The notes below the pieces were generated by a model. It was not told where the DNA came from. It saw nothing but the letters and a program-made list of their open reading frames with translations, and did no database searches. Shown here piece after piece: positions 38,049-47,214 of a stretch of 64,000 nucleotides of DNA. Position 1 is the stretch's first letter. Each line of letters begins with the position of its first letter. The stretch comes from Chloroflexota bacterium (GTDB lineage: Bacteria; Chloroflexota; Limnocylindria; P2-11E): the NCBI GenBank assembly GCA_016194865.1, contig JACQAT010000019.1, positions 1 through 64,000 of the forward strand. Direction: 5' to 3'. A program made the position numbers and the translations under genes.

Positions 38049-38120
38049 GGCGGCGTACGAGGATCGAACTCGTCTAACTGGATCCACAATCCAGGGCCTT
38101 GCCACTAGGCTAACGCCGCC
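38049..38120 (-). tRNA. tRNA-His(GTG)
   Basis: GGCGGCGTTAGCCTAGTGGCAAGGCCCTGGATTGTGGATCCAGTTAGACGAGTTCGATCCTCGTACGCCGCC; G-1:C73 pair; CCA not encoded. Confidence 0.95.
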
Positions 38121-38159
38121 GCGACGCGAACCCGATGTTCGCAGCGTCATTCTAGTGCG

Positions 38160-39863
38160 CTAGTCGCCGCGACCCTTCTGCACGCGATCCAGGATGCCGC
38201 GGATGCGATCACGGATGCGATCGTTGTTGTCGTCGGAGTCCTTGCCCTTGTCGGCGGCCTTTTCGTTGCCCTTGCCGTTCTGCGGCGCGTCCTTCTTTGG
38301 AGCGGCCTCCTTCACGGGCGCCGCCTCTTTCACGGGCGCCGCTTCCTTCGCAGGGGCCGCCTCCTTCGCGGGCGCCGCTTCCTTCGCGGGCGCCGCTTCC
38401 TTCGCGGGCGCCGCTTCCTTCGCGGGAGCGGGAGCCTCTTTCACGGCCGACCTTCCCGCATTGTCCTTTGATGCGTTCGGGACATTGAACTCGATCGGAT
38501 TCGGCAGGAACCCGCCCGCGCCGCGACCGGGGTCGCCGCCGCTGGGCGGTCGTCCCGGGCCGTTGTCCGACTTCTTCTCGCTCTGCTTCTGTTTGTCGCT
38601 CGCGGCACTCTCAGAGGCCTTCTTGGCGTCGTCGACCTTCTTCGCGGCATCGTCCGCGTCCGCGGAGATCTGCGCGGGGGTGCCGTTCGTCGTCGGCTCG
38701 GTCTTCGTCGTGTCGGCGGCCTTCTGCTCGTTCGACGTCGTCCGGCTGTTGGTATTCGCCTCCTGGTTCGAGCTGCCGGTCCTGGTGCTCGCGCTGGACG
38801 TCGTCCCGTCCTTTGTGGCGCTCGTGACCGGCGAAGCGACCTTCGCGTCCGGGAGCGCCTTCTTCTCGGAGTCGCTGACGGCGCGAAGGACCGCGGACGA
38901 TGATCCGTCGCCCTTCCTGACCTCGTTGACCTCGACGCCGCTCACGGCCTTCGCCGTGTCGGCGTTGATCTTCACGGACTCGGTGACCCTGACCGCGTCC
39001 TTGCCCTTCTCCCGCACGACGGTCACGACCTCGACGGTGTCGTCCGACTTGTTGTGTTTGTCGGACACCGTCGCGACCTTGCCATCGGGGAGATCGGGCA
39101 TCGTCACCACGATCTTCCCGTTCTCGGTGGAGACCTTGGCACCCGGCGTCTGGACGATGACCTTGCCATCCTTGACGCCGTTCGACCTGCCGAGCGGGTC
39201 GATCACGAGCGAGCTCGAGGAGTCGACCGTGACGGTGTGGGTGCGCTGTGGCGCGGGCGCGACCTTCGGAGGCTCCGGCGCGGTGTCCTTCCTGACCGTC
39301 GTCTGGAGGCCCTGGGTGACGAGCACCTCGGTCGTCTTCGCGCTGTCGGCGGTCGCGACGCGACCCTCCGTTGTCGTGACCGTGGTGGTCTGATCCTCGG
39401 CGACATCGATCTGGAACGCGGTGCCGCGCACCGACGCGGTGGAGACCGGGGTCTTCACGTCGTAGCGCGAGCCAGGCGTCAGCAGATGGGTGACGACATG
39501 CCACGTGCGGCCGAGGTTCTGTGTCATGAGGATGACGGTCGAGCCGTCCGGACGAGCCGAGGCATCGTCGATCGCCAGCTCGCTGGCGGGCTCGATCTCG
39601 ACGGTGGAGCCTTCGAAGTAGGTGATGACGGCACGGGCGTCCGGATCGGTGCGGACGGTGTCACCCGGTGCGATGAAGTCCCCGTCCTGTGCCTCGACGA
39701 ACTCGCCGCCCGCGTGTCTGATGAAGACGGTCCCGCCGACGATGGTGATCGTGGAGGAGGCGCCGAGCGCGACGTTCCCGCCGCGTGGGCCCAGGATGCC
39801 GGTGGCCGCAAGGACGAGCGAGAGGATGAAGGCCGTGGCGACGACGCCAACAGCCGGTCGCAT
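38160..39863 (-). CDS. FecR-domain protein with Pro/Ala/Lys-rich C-terminal repeats
   Basis: FecR-like (DGDFIAPGDTVRTDPDARAVITYFEGSTVEI, TPVSTASVRGTAFQI); (APAKEA)n. Confidence 0.85.
   Translation of the reverse strand: MRPAVGVVATAFILSLVLAATGILGPRGGNVALGASSTITIVGGTVFIRHAGGEFVEAQDGDFIAPGDTVRTDPDARAVITYFEGSTVEIEPASELAIDDASARPDGSTVILMTQNLGRTWHVVTHLLTPGSRYDVKTPVSTASVRGTAFQIDVAEDQTTTVTTTEGRVATADSAKTTEVLVTQGLQTTVRKDTAPEPPKVAPAPQRTHTVTVDSSSSLVIDPLGRSNGVKDGKVIVQTPGAKVSTENGKIVVTMPDLPDGKVATVSDKHNKSDDTVEVVTVVREKGKDAVRVTESVKINADTAKAVSGVEVNEVRKGDGSSSAVLRAVSDSEKKALPDAKVASPVTSATKDGTTSSASTRTGSSNQEANTNSRTTSNEQKAADTTKTEPTTNGTPAQISADADDAAKKVDDAKKASESAASDKQKQSEKKSDNGPGRPPSGGDPGRGAGGFLPNPIEFNVPNASKDNAGRSAVKEAPAPAKEAAPAKEAAPAKEAAPAKEAAPAKEAAPVKEAAPVKEAAPKKDAPQNGKGNEKAADKGKDSDDNNDRIRDRIRGILDRVQKGRGD
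38296..38440. repeat. 18-bp tandem repeat coding EAAPAK hexapeptides
   Basis: Seven or so units of ggcgccgcttccttcgcg in the FecR gene. Confidence 0.9.
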
Positions 39864-40026
39864 GCGAGATCCCTGCACTAGCCCTGAGCCCCCCACCAAA
39901 AGAGTCAACGCGAGTATCGGGTCGACGGTCCGGTCGGCGGGCGACTATGTGGTCTCAAACGGGTTGCATCAGGTCAATTTGCCGACACATGTGACGCGAG
40001 ACACAGGCGTTCGGACGCGTGCTCGC

Positions 40027-40491
40027 TCACTCCCGCGGGGGTGAGTACTCGGACAGCGCGACGAGGAACGGGCGGCTGCGGCCGGGCTGGATCGTCAGCG
40101 GCTCGCTCTGCCCTTCCCGTGCGAAGACGGGGACGCGCAGCCCATGCAACCGCTGGGTGCGTTTTTGCCACACGGACCCGTCCACCGGGCAGCGGAACGG
40201 GCCGTCGCCGAGCCGTTCCCCGTACGCGAGCAGCAGCTTCGCGCAGCAGCGCTCCACGTTGGGCTCGTGACCGTCGGCCGAGGCCAGATACGGGAACTCG
40301 GCCTCGGGCCCGCGCCGGCTGCGCAGCTGGAACTCGCGACCGTCGGCCCTGCGGTACGCGCCCTTCGCGGTCTTCGTCCACTCGGTCGCGTCCTCCGGAC
40401 ATGCGAACGCCTGGCCAACGGCGTAGAAGCCGCCCCAGTCGATGATCCAGTCCTCGCAGCAGTCGGCGAGGATCACGCGCTCTTCGCTCAT
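40027..40491 (-). CDS. Uncharacterised Cys-rich protein with two CC...CP..D modules
   Basis: CCEDWIIDWGGFYAVGQAFACPEDATEWTKT / CCAKLLLAYGERLGDGPFRCPVDGSVWQKR. Confidence 0.7.
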   Translation of the reverse strand: MSEERVILADCCEDWIIDWGGFYAVGQAFACPEDATEWTKTAKGAYRRADGREFQLRSRRGPEAEFPYLASADGHEPNVERCCAKLLLAYGERLGDGPFRCPVDGSVWQKRTQRLHGLRVPVFAREGQSEPLTIQPGRSRPFLVALSEYSPPRE

Positions 40492-40495
40492 GCGC

Positions 40496-41440
40496 TCATG
40501 CGACCTGACCACCAGCCGCGGGCGCTGCAAGGAGCCAGCACAGGAGTGCCTTCAGCACGTGCATCTTGTTCTCGGCCTGATCGAAGACCACGCTCCGCGG
40601 GCCATCGAGCACCTCGTCGGTGATCTCCTCGCCTCGATGGGCCGGCAGGTCGTGCATCACGACCGCGTCCGGCTTGGCCTTGGCCAAGAGCGCGGCGTTC
40701 AGCTGGAAGCCCTGGAACGCGCGACGGCGACGTTCGTACTCCTGCTCCTGACCCATGCTCGTCCACACATCGGTGTACACGACGTCCGCGTCGCGCACCG
40801 CCGCGGCCGGATCGTTGCCGATCTCGATCCGCGCCCCGCTCTCCCTGGCGGCCTGCTGCGCGAGCTCGCGGTAGCGCGCGAGCGGCTCGAAGCCGGCGGG
40901 CGACGCGATACGCAGCGTGAGGCCGGTCTTCGCCGCGCAAAGCATCAGCGAGTGCGCGACGTTGTTGCCGTCGCCGACGTACGCGGCCGTCACCTTCCTC
41001 AGATCGCCCTTGCGCTCGCGGATGGTGAAGATGTCGGCCAGCCCCTGACAGGGATGCGAGAGGTCGGAGAGCCCGTTGATCACCGGGATCGACGAGCTGC
41101 GCGCGAACTCCTCGATCGTCTCGTGCGCGTGCGTGCGCAGGACGACGACGTCGACGAGCCGGCTCACGACCCGCGCGACATCGGCGACGCTCTCCCGGCG
41201 CCCGAGGCCGACCTCCTGCGGCGAGAGGTACGAGCTGTGCCCGCCGAGCTCGACCATCGCCATATCGAAGGACAGGCGCGTGCGCAGGCTCGGCTTCTCG
41301 AAGATCTGCGCGAGCGACCGGCCGCGCAGCGGCGTCCCCGCCGACCGCCGGTCGCGTTTCATGGCCGCCGCGCGCTCGAGCAGCGCCGCGAGCTCGGCCG
41401 ACTGTAAATCTGCGATCGAGATGAAGCTGCGGACGCTCAT
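40496..41440 (-). CDS. argF: Ornithine carbamoyltransferase
   Basis: FEKPSLRTRLSFDMAMVELGGHSSYL; HPCQGLADIFT; MHDLPAHRGEEI. Confidence 0.95.
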   Translation of the reverse strand: MSVRSFISIADLQSAELAALLERAAAMKRDRRSAGTPLRGRSLAQIFEKPSLRTRLSFDMAMVELGGHSSYLSPQEVGLGRRESVADVARVVSRLVDVVVLRTHAHETIEEFARSSSIPVINGLSDLSHPCQGLADIFTIRERKGDLRKVTAAYVGDGNNVAHSLMLCAAKTGLTLRIASPAGFEPLARYRELAQQAARESGARIEIGNDPAAAVRDADVVYTDVWTSMGQEQEYERRRRAFQGFQLNAALLAKAKPDAVVMHDLPAHRGEEITDEVLDGPRSVVFDQAENKMHVLKALLCWLLAAPAAGGQVA

Positions 41441-42465
41441 GGGCCGACCGCGCGCAGCGCGGGCCGACGCTCCGGCCGGACCAGGCGCACCAGCGCCTCG
41501 GCGACCCGCTCGCTGTCGTGGCGGATCGTGTCCTGCTTGTTCCACAGCTCGCGCGGACCCGACCACTTGTCGATGACCGGCGCGAGCTCGGGGCGCACGC
41601 CGAGCGCCCGGATGCGCTCGAGCTCCTCGGTCGTCGGATCGAGGTAGTTCAGGCCCTGCTCCGCGTAGTGATCGCGGAGGTGGAGCGGCGGCGGATCGTC
41701 GTTGATCAGCGCGACGTCCAGTCCGGTGCCGCCGAGGTAGTCGAGCACCGCCGCGACGTGCTCCGAGAGGGTCATGCCATCGGTCTGGCCGGGCTGGCGC
41801 GTCGTGTTCGCGATGTAGACGACGAGCGCGTCGCTGTGCGCGATGGCGCGCGCGACGTCGGGCACGAGAAGGCACGCGCACACGGTCGTGTACAGGCTGC
41901 CGGGTCCGAGCGTGATGAGATCGGCGCCGCGGATCGCCTCGACCGCGCCGTCCGCCGCGGCCACGTCCGGATCGCGTAGGAAGATGCGCTCGATCGGCGC
42001 CTTGCCCAGCGCGCGGACGTTGACCTCTTCCTCGACGACGGTGCCGTCGCGGAGCTTCGCGCAGATGTGCGTGTTGTAGAGCGTCACCGGCAGGACGCGG
42101 CCGCGCAGCCGCAGGAGCCGCGACGCCTCCTCGACGGCCTTCAGGAACGAGCCCTGCTGCTGGGTGAGCGCGGCGAGGAAGAGATTCCCGAAGGCCATCC
42201 CGTCCAGCTCGTCGCTCTTGTCCGTGCGGAAGCGCTGATCGAAGAGCGCGCGCAGCACGGGATCGCCCTCGGAGAGCACGACCAGGGCGTTGCGGATGTC
42301 GCCCGGCGCTGGGACGTCGAGCGCGATGCGGACCTTGCCGGTCGAGCGACCCGAGTCGGTCACGGCGATGAGGCCGGTGATGTCGTCCGTCCGAGCGCGC
42401 AGCCCCGCCATGACGGTCGGCGCGCCGAGGCCGCCGCCCACACAGACGACGCGAAGGGGTTCCAT
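41437..42465 (-). CDS. yvcK: YvcK/CofD-family gluconeogenesis factor
   Basis: VCVGGGLGAPTVMAGLR, VTDSGRSTGKVR, GDIRNALVVLSE, GPGSLYTTV. Confidence 0.93.
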   Translation of the reverse strand: MEPLRVVCVGGGLGAPTVMAGLRARTDDITGLIAVTDSGRSTGKVRIALDVPAPGDIRNALVVLSEGDPVLRALFDQRFRTDKSDELDGMAFGNLFLAALTQQQGSFLKAVEEASRLLRLRGRVLPVTLYNTHICAKLRDGTVVEEEVNVRALGKAPIERIFLRDPDVAAADGAVEAIRGADLITLGPGSLYTTVCACLLVPDVARAIAHSDALVVYIANTTRQPGQTDGMTLSEHVAAVLDYLGGTGLDVALINDDPPPLHLRDHYAEQGLNYLDPTTEELERIRALGVRPELAPVIDKWSGPRELWNKQDTIRHDSERVAEALVRLVRPERRPALRAVGP

Positions 42466-42492
42466 GACGGAATGGTCGCAGAAACGGCCCCG

Positions 42493-43818
42493 CTAATAGC
42501 CTCCGGCCCAGACGAGGTAGCCGTACGACCGCCGCGCGACGCCGTGCGCCGGGTCGCCGCTGAATCCATTGGTGGCGGTCGCGTGCGACTCGGCGTCGGC
42601 GCGGATGCGCGCGATGACCGCGTTCGGCGCGAGCCCGGCACAGGGTCCACGCTGGCCGCCCGAGCCGAAGCAGAGCGCGACCGTGCCGCTCACGTGCGGC
42701 GCCGCCATGCTCGTCCCGGAGATCGTCTGGTAGGCGCCACCCGGCCACGTCGACGTCACGCACACGCCTGGCGCGCTGATCAGGTGCTTCTGCTCGCGCT
42801 CAGTGACCGCGAAGTTGGAGAACCGCGCGTACGAGTCGGGGCGTTCGACGGGACGGCAGCCCAGTGGCCCTTCGAGAGCGCGCGGCAGGCCATCGCCATC
42901 GGTCATGGCGCTGACCGTGAGCACCTCCGGGTAGGCCGCGGGCGTCGTCGTCGCGAGATCGGTCGCGCCGTTGCCGGCCGCGACCACGAGCGTGACGCCC
43001 GCGCTCGTCACGCTGCACACCGCCTTGCGCAGCGCGTCGGTCGTCGTCGCGCAGGTCGCGTCGTCGATGGTGCCCGGTCCGCCGACGCTCAGGCTCGCCA
43101 CTCGGATGCCGAGCGGCACGCCGTGCCGCGCGACCCACTCGAGACCGCAGATGAGCTGCGAGATCGTCCCCGCGCCCTGGGCGTTCAGCACCTTGACCGC
43201 GTAGACCCTCGTGCCCGGCGCGACGCCGACAACCCCCGCGCCGTCGTTCCGCGCGGCGATCGTGCCCGCGACGTGCGTGCCGTGACCGTGATCGTCGTTC
43301 GGCGGCGCGCCCCGCGCGACGCAGTTCGTGCCGGCCGCGGCGTCGAGGTCGCGATGGCCGAGGTCGATCCCGGTATCGATGACCGCGACGGCGACGTCCG
43401 CCGCCTCGTGCGCCTGCGTCGTGGTCGCCGCGCCGATCCGCCGCACGCCGCTCGGGGCGCGATCGCCGCGGGCCAGCGGGACCATGCCGCTCGCGACGAC
43501 GATGCGATCGGCGCCGTGGAAGGCGACGTCAGGATCGCCCGCGACCGCCGACAGCTGGGCCGCGCTGAGCTGCGCGCTGAATCCCGAGAGCGCGCTCACA
43601 TAGCGGTGGCCGGCGACGAAGCCGTGCCGCCCCTCGAGCCGCGCCGTGGCGGCCTCCGGGTCGACGCCGTCGCGGAAGACGACGACGTAGCCGGACGGCG
43701 GCAACGCGGCAGCGACCCGCTCCCGCAGTGGCCCGACCGCGATCAGGACGGCGACGAGGACGACGGCGAGCTGTGAGGCACGACGCACTTCCGTCCATAT
43801 CGGCCCCAACTTGCCCAA
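42493..43818 (-). CDS. Secreted subtilisin-like serine protease (S8)
   Basis: AVIDTGID, DHGHGTHVAGTIAA, SGTSMAAPHVSG; inhibitor I9-like propeptide. Confidence 0.95.
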   Translation of the reverse strand: MGKLGPIWTEVRRASQLAVVLVAVLIAVGPLRERVAAALPPSGYVVVFRDGVDPEAATARLEGRHGFVAGHRYVSALSGFSAQLSAAQLSAVAGDPDVAFHGADRIVVASGMVPLARGDRAPSGVRRIGAATTTQAHEAADVAVAVIDTGIDLGHRDLDAAAGTNCVARGAPPNDDHGHGTHVAGTIAARNDGAGVVGVAPGTRVYAVKVLNAQGAGTISQLICGLEWVARHGVPLGIRVASLSVGGPGTIDDATCATTTDALRKAVCSVTSAGVTLVVAAGNGATDLATTTPAAYPEVLTVSAMTDGDGLPRALEGPLGCRPVERPDSYARFSNFAVTEREQKHLISAPGVCVTSTWPGGAYQTISGTSMAAPHVSGTVALCFGSGGQRGPCAGLAPNAVIARIRADAESHATATNGFSGDPAHGVARRSYGYLVWAGGY

Positions 43819-43858
43819 AACTTCCGACTTGGTACGCCGCTTGCCCGCTCGGCTGGGT

Positions 43859-44296
43859 ATGAAACGAGCGCGCGGCTACGTCCCGGTGTGGGCCATCCAG
43901 GGCGTTGTCGGCCTCGCGATCCTCTTGGTCGCCATCGGGATCTTCGGCGCGACGGTCAGCGCGGTGGTCCGCGGGCCGACCGCCTTCTTCGACGGGATCG
44001 GGCAGACGATCGCGAAGGTCATCCCCCAGTCGCAGGCGGACCTACGCAGCGACGCGCAGGTCCGCGCCGTGATCACCGCGATGCCCGAGGGCAGGCTGCG
44101 GGTCGCGACGATCGTCGAGGATCAGGATCGGGTCGTCTTCACGATCACCGCTGACCGTGGCGCGGTCCGCGCGCTGGTGAAGCCGGGGGATGAGATCCGC
44201 ATCGGCCGGGACGGCAACGTCGAGGTGGTGCCCACCGGGATACCGGGAATCATCGATCGGCTCCAGGAGCAGCTCCGCAAATTGTTCGGGCGATAG
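43859..44296 (+). CDS. Hypothetical single-TM protein (ORF open from 43811)
   Basis: One TM helix; no confident family. Confidence 0.6.
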   Translation: MKRARGYVPVWAIQGVVGLAILLVAIGIFGATVSAVVRGPTAFFDGIGQTIAKVIPQSQADLRSDAQVRAVITAMPEGRLRVATIVEDQDRVVFTITADRGAVRALVKPGDEIRIGRDGNVEVVPTGIPGIIDRLQEQLRKLFGR

Positions 44297-44300
44297 TCGG

Positions 44301-44405
44301 CGAGGGAGGACTTCGCCCGACTGAGCGTTGGGCCCACATTCGCGCGGGGGCAGGGGCCCCCGGCGCGTAGCGCGGCGAAGCCAGCGCAGCGAATGGGGAT
44401 GGAAA
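44301..44405. repeat. 105-bp structured intergenic repeat, copy 1
   Basis: Shares TTCGCGCGGGGGCAGGGGCCCCCGGCGCGTAGCGCGGCG[A/C]AGCCAGCGCAGCGAAT[G/A]GGGAT with copy 2. Confidence 0.93.
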
Positions 44406-44455
44406 GGGCCGCCCTTACGGACGGCCCAGTTGACCGGGGTTCGGGAGCGCGCTCT

Positions 44456-44647
44456 CTAGCTGGCCTTGCGAACCGGCTGGAACGAGCGCGCCGCGACCGT
44501 CTGGCGGGCGACGAGCTCGGCGCGCCAGACCTTGCGGCCCTGCTGCGCCTCCTCGAAGCCACGGTTGTAGGCGTTGATGGCGAGGAAGCCGACGACCAGG
44601 ACTCCCAACGCGACGCCTGCGATCAACCCGAATGCGAAGAGGACCAT
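44456..44647 (-). CDS. Small membrane protein (63 aa)
   Basis: MVLFAFGLIAGVALGVLVVGFLAINAYNRGFEEAQQG; SD GGAGCG. Confidence 0.65.
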   Translation of the reverse strand: MVLFAFGLIAGVALGVLVVGFLAINAYNRGFEEAQQGRKVWRAELVARQTVAARSFQPVRKAS

Positions 44648-44774
44648 GTCGTTCGCTCCTTCATGTCCACCACCTGTTTCGCGTGGACGGTCGAGCCTCA
44701 CCTAAGCAACCGCCATGCCACATGAGAAAAGAGAGAGCGGCTGCGCCCGTTCAAAGACAACAGTTCCGTGACGC

Positions 44775-45665
44775 TCAGGCGCCGCGGAGCTCCGGGAGCG
44801 CGAAGAGCTCGTCCAGCGAGCGGATGACGTGGTCGGGTCGCGCCTCGCCCGTCGCCGCCGACTCGGCGCCCGGCTCGGTGAGGCCGGTGAGGATGAGCAC
44901 GCCGGTCGCGCCGACGCGGTGCGCGGCGACGATGTCGTAGTCGGGCGCGTCGCCGATGACCATGACCGGCCCGGACCGCGGGCCGGCGCGCTCGATCGCC
45001 TCCTGGAAGAGCCACGGCTCCGGCTTCCCGATGCAGACCGCCTCACGGCCGTTCGTCGCGATCTCGAGCGCGCGCACGATGCTGCCGGCGCCCGGCAGGA
45101 GCCGGCCCTCCACCGGATACGCGCGGTCCTTGTTCGACGCGATGAACCGGGCGCCGGCCAAGAGACAGCGCTGGGCCTCCGCGAGGGCGGCGTAGGTGAG
45201 GTGGAGGTCGAGGCCGACGACGACCGTGTCGGCGACGGGCGGCAGCTCCGCCTCCACGAGGTAGCGACGCATCGCGCCCGAGTCACCCGCGCCGTCCGCC
45301 GCGGCCTCGGGTGGGGGGTGCGAGCCCGGGATCGAGCCGCGGTCGCGCACCCTGATCCCGACCGCGCGGATCTCCTCGCGCAGGCCCTCGCCGCCGATCA
45401 CCAGCACGTCGGACGGACGGGGATCCAGGCGCGCCAGGTAGCGAGCGGTCGCGTACGCGCTCGTCACGACGTGCTCGACATCGCCGCCGAGCCGGAGGTC
45501 CACGAGCCGCCGGACATACTCGTCACGCGAGGCGCTCGAGTTGTTCGTGGCGAAGAACACCTGCCACCCGGCCCTGCGCAGGCGCTCCAGCGTCTCGCGC
45601 GCGTGCGGCAGCACCTGGCTTCCGCGATAGAGCACGCCGTCCATATCAAAGATCGCTACAGGCAT
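44775..45665 (-). CDS. HAD-IIA (NagD-like) phosphatase
   Basis: IFDMDGVLYRG, FATNNSSASRDEY, GKPEPWLF, MVIGDAPDYDI. Confidence 0.93.
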   Translation of the reverse strand: MPVAIFDMDGVLYRGSQVLPHARETLERLRRAGWQVFFATNNSSASRDEYVRRLVDLRLGGDVEHVVTSAYATARYLARLDPRPSDVLVIGGEGLREEIRAVGIRVRDRGSIPGSHPPPEAAADGAGDSGAMRRYLVEAELPPVADTVVVGLDLHLTYAALAEAQRCLLAGARFIASNKDRAYPVEGRLLPGAGSIVRALEIATNGREAVCIGKPEPWLFQEAIERAGPRSGPVMVIGDAPDYDIVAAHRVGATGVLILTGLTEPGAESAATGEARPDHVIRSLDELFALPELRGA

Positions 45666-45672
45666 GTTTGGC

Positions 45673-45777
45673 CGAGGGAGGGCTGAGCCCGACCGAGGCC
45701 CGGGCCCCCTTTCGCGCGGGGGCAGGGGCCCCCGGCGCGTAGCGCGGCGCAGCCAGCGCAGCGAATAGGGATCAAAA
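45673..45777. repeat. 105-bp structured intergenic repeat, copy 2
   Basis: Direct repeat of 44301-44405, equal length, near-identical over the 3' part. Confidence 0.93.
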
Positions 45778-45780
45778 GAG

Positions 45781-46917
45781 TCAAAGCGCAGTGCGGTAGA
45801 GCGCTTCGATGTCCCTCTGCTCGGTCGTGCGCGGGTTGACGAGGACGTTGCCCGAGAGCATCGCGTCCTTCGCCATGCTCGGGACCACGCCCTCGTCGAC
45901 GCCGAGCGGGCCCAGCCGCGGGGGGATGCCGATCTCGTCGTTGAGGTCGAAGATGCGCCGCACGGCCTTCGCGTCGTCGCGGCCCACGCCGAGCGCCTCG
46001 CCGACCGCGGCGTAGCGGTCGCGCGCGGCGGTGCGGTTGAACTCCATGACGTGCGGCAGCAGCACCGCGACCGCGGTGCCGTGGGCGACGTGGCACCAGC
46101 CACCGAGGGGCAGCGCCATGGCGTGGACGTTCCCGAGCCGCGTGTTGCTGAAGGCCAGGCTGGCGGTGACGACCGCGCGCATCATCCGCTCGCGCGCGTC
46201 GATGTCCTTCCCATCCTTCACCGCGGCGGGCAGCGCGCTCGCGGCGTCGCGGATCGCCTGGAGCGCGAGCGCCTCGGTCATGGGATAGGAGCTCTTCGAG
46301 CAGAACGACTCGATCGCGTGGACGAGGGTGTCCATCCCGGTGATCGCCGTGAGGAAGGGCGGCAGGCCGACCGTGAGCTCGGGGTCCTCGAGCGCGAACA
46401 GCGCCGTCGCGTTCGGGCTGATGATCACGAGCTTCTTGTGCTGCTCCGGGTCGGCGATGACGCTGTTGATCGTGATCTCGGCGCCCGTGCCCGCGGTGGT
46501 GGGGATCGCGACCACGGGCGCCGCCGGCTTCGGGACCTTGTCCAGGCCGACGTAATCGAGGACGGTGCCGCCGTTCGTGAGCAGCACGGCGGCCATCTTC
46601 GCGGTGTCGATCGACGAGCCGCCGCCCACCGCGACGAAGGCGTCGGCGCCGACCTCCCTGGCGCGCTCGTAGCAGCGCTGGACCTCGCCCATCCCGGGAT
46701 CGGGGACGACCTCGTCGTAGATCTCGTACGCGATCCGCGCGTCGCGCAGGCGCTCCTCGAGCGGCGCGACGAGGCCGGCCTTGCGCACGCCGGGATCGGT
46801 GACCAGGAGGACCTTCTTCGCGCCGAGCTGCCGGAGCGGCTCGGCGAGCGTGAGCGAGACGCCGCGGCCGAAGGAGATGCGCGTCGGGATACGGAAGACG
46901 TCGATGCGTTCGGGCAC
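45781..46917 (-). CDS. Iron-containing alcohol dehydrogenase
   Basis: VAVGGGSSIDTAKMAA, IPTTAGTGAEIT, MDTLVHAIESF, HGTAVAVLLPHVMEFN. Confidence 0.95.
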   Translation of the reverse strand: MPERIDVFRIPTRISFGRGVSLTLAEPLRQLGAKKVLLVTDPGVRKAGLVAPLEERLRDARIAYEIYDEVVPDPGMGEVQRCYERAREVGADAFVAVGGGSSIDTAKMAAVLLTNGGTVLDYVGLDKVPKPAAPVVAIPTTAGTGAEITINSVIADPEQHKKLVIISPNATALFALEDPELTVGLPPFLTAITGMDTLVHAIESFCSKSSYPMTEALALQAIRDAASALPAAVKDGKDIDARERMMRAVVTASLAFSNTRLGNVHAMALPLGGWCHVAHGTAVAVLLPHVMEFNRTAARDRYAAVGEALGVGRDDAKAVRRIFDLNDEIGIPPRLGPLGVDEGVVPSMAKDAMLSGNVLVNPRTTEQRDIEALYRTAL

Positions 46918-46942
46918 GGCGCGAGTTTAGGTCCGCGCGCCG

Positions 46943-47194
46943 CTACGCCTTCGGGCGGCCCTCGGTGTCGATGGCGCTGCCCGCGTCGGGCGGCGCGCCG
47001 CGCTTGACCTTCTTGCCGGTCTTGCTCGTCCGCGAGCGGTACGTGCGCCAGACCTTGCCCGCCGGCGAGTCGCCGTGCGTGCGATCCACGTAGTCGTCGA
47101 CGCGCGCGAGCAGGATCGCCAGCCCGGCCGCGACGAGCATCCGCCACAGGGCGAAGAACACCAACCGAAGGCATCCCGTCAGGCAACAACCCAT
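46943..47194 (-). CDS. Hypothetical small membrane-anchored basic protein
   Basis: N-terminal TM, basic tail; no family recognised. Confidence 0.45.
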   Translation of the reverse strand: MGCCLTGCLRLVFFALWRMLVAAGLAILLARVDDYVDRTHGDSPAGKVWRTYRSRTSKTGKKVKRGAPPDAGSAIDTEGRPKA

Positions 47195-47214
47195 GTCCCG
47201 ACCCTATGCGGAAG

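Noticed and set aside
37722-38108. ORF translating the 20-bp tandem array
   Set aside because: 20-bp period shifts frame each unit; not a conserved coding repeat
40496-42763. 755-aa fused ORF over argF and yvcK
   Set aside because: Only the C-terminal argF part is native; the rest is a shadow of yvcK and the protease
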